Shown one piece after another: positions 6,392-6,900 of a stretch of DNA of 6,900 nt. The notes beneath the pieces were generated by a model that saw only the letters and a list, made by a program, of their open reading frames with translations, was not told the origin of the DNA and made no database searches. This DNA is from Acidimicrobiaceae bacterium (GTDB taxonomy: Bacteria > Actinomycetota > Acidimicrobiia > Acidimicrobiales > Palsa-688), in contig PMHU01000209.1 in the NCBI GenBank assembly GCA_003156795.1, forward strand, positions 12,594 to 19,493, in the 5' to 3' direction. A program made the translations under genes and the position numbers. Each line of letters opens with the position of its first letter. Position 1 is the stretch's first letter.

Positions 6392-6900
6392 TTGGGACCA
6401 TTCACAAGCCTCCTCTACGACGAGCGCGACGGTGTCGCAACCGTGACGCTCAACCGGCCAGAAGCGCTCAACGCCTTCGACGAGGCCATGATGCGCGACC
6501 TGCGGAAGTGCTGGCGCCAGCTCCGCGCCAACGACGACGTCCGCGTCGCCGTACTCACCGGAGCCGGCGACCGAGCCTTCTGCTCGGGCCTCGATCGAAC
6601 CGAGACCCCGCCCGGAAACGCGGACCCCGAGGGCCTGATCGGGAACAAGGGCCGCACACCGATGCATTTCGACGACCCCGGCGAGCTGGTCTCCCCCAAG
6701 ACTGCGTGCGACCTGTGGAAGCCTGTAATCGCCGCCGTCAACGGGATGGCCTGTGCGGGGGCGTTTTACCTGCTCGCCGAGACGGACATCGTGATCGCGT
6801 CCGATGACGCCACCTTTTTCGACCCGCACGTGACCTACGGGATGGCCGCCGTCTACGAGCCGGTGATGATGTTGCAGCGGATGCCTCTCGGAGAAACCCT
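6392..6900 (+). CDS. crotonase-fold (enoyl-CoA hydratase/isomerase-like) protein, 3' end outside the window
   Basis: An open frame of 169 codons runs off the right edge. It starts GPFTSLLYDERDGVATVTL, followed by NRPEALNAF (21-29), the classic crotonase opening, so little is missing at the N-terminus. VAVLTGAGDRAFCSGLD (52-68) holds the first oxyanion-hole element, and VNGMACAGAF (116-125) the second. Aligned by eye to rat enoyl-CoA hydratase, the two catalytic glutamates fall on Y126 (AGAFYLLAETD) and H146 (FFDPHVTYG). Simple hydratase chemistry is therefore doubtful; isomerase, hydrolase, decarboxylase or C-C lyase activity on an acyl-CoA is possible. I chose TTG at 6392 because no ATG or GTG is in frame upstream and the in-frame ATGs at 6488/6491 would remove the conserved NRPEALNAF strand. 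A GGGG run (6381-6384) 7 nt upstream is a weak ribosome site. The 37-nt gap after the CoA-transferase suggests the same operon. Confidence 0.88.
   Translation, partial: MGPFTSLLYDERDGVATVTLNRPEALNAFDEAMMRDLRKCWRQLRANDDVRVAVLTGAGDRAFCSGLDRTETPPGNADPEGLIGNKGRTPMHFDDPGELVSPKTACDLWKPVIAAVNGMACAGAFYLLAETDIVIASDDATFFDPHVTYGMAAVYEPVMMLQRMPLGET

Noticed and set aside
5080..6405. Long minus-strand open frame (441 codons) opposite the CoA-transferase
   Set aside because: It mirrors the CoA-transferase gene almost exactly, has no recognisable domain, and long antisense frames are expected in GC-rich codon usage.

Overview
The window is GC-rich DNA packed with coding sequence. It has short or absent intergenic gaps, several GTG/TTG starts and long meaningless antisense open frames, as expected of a high-GC actinomycete or a relative. 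The gene families present (SCP2-type thiolase, an HMG-CoA-synthase-like/OB-fold fusion, MFE-2-like SDR, class III CoA-transferase, crotonase) are typical of actinobacterial lipid, steroid or terpenoid catabolism. The taxonomic guess is inference; no rRNA or other marker is visible.

Layout: two divergent gene sets leave a single 61-bp control region (4108-4168). On the minus strand, reading leftward, are a ketosynthase/HMG-CoA-synthase-like protein fused to a DUF35 OB-fold (4107-2719), an SCP2-like thiolase (2719-1523, overlapping the previous stop as TGATG) and an AMP-forming acyl-CoA synthetase (1512-19). On the plus strand, reading rightward, are an SDR dehydrogenase resembling the hydroxyacyl-CoA dehydrogenase domain of MFE-2 (4169-5083), a class III CoA-transferase (5104-6354) and a crotonase-fold protein cut by the right edge (6392 to beyond 6900). 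No gap exceeds 300 bases, and I see no RNA gene, mobile element or CRISPR array.

Together the six genes read as a catabolic unit acting on CoA thioesters. The ligase and/or CoA-transferase load a carboxylic acid onto CoA, the SDR oxidises a hydroxyacyl-CoA, the crotonase acts on an enoyl- or related acyl-CoA, and the thiolase makes or breaks a C-C bond. No acyl-CoA dehydrogenase is present, and the substrate cannot be deduced from this window.

The most interesting point is the coupled pair of thiolase and HMGCS-like/OB-fold fusion. The thiolase keeps its catalytic residues. By my manual alignment, the HMGCS-like partner lacks the nucleophilic cysteine (Val103) and the zinc-ribbon cysteines of its OB-fold module. 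It may therefore be a scaffold or altered-chemistry partner, reminiscent of archaeal thiolase/HMGCS/DUF35 complexes and of DUF35-dependent steroid thiolases/aldolases. The crotonase also lacks both canonical glutamates, and the CoA-transferase lacks an obvious catalytic aspartate, so several enzymes here may not do the textbook reaction of their family.
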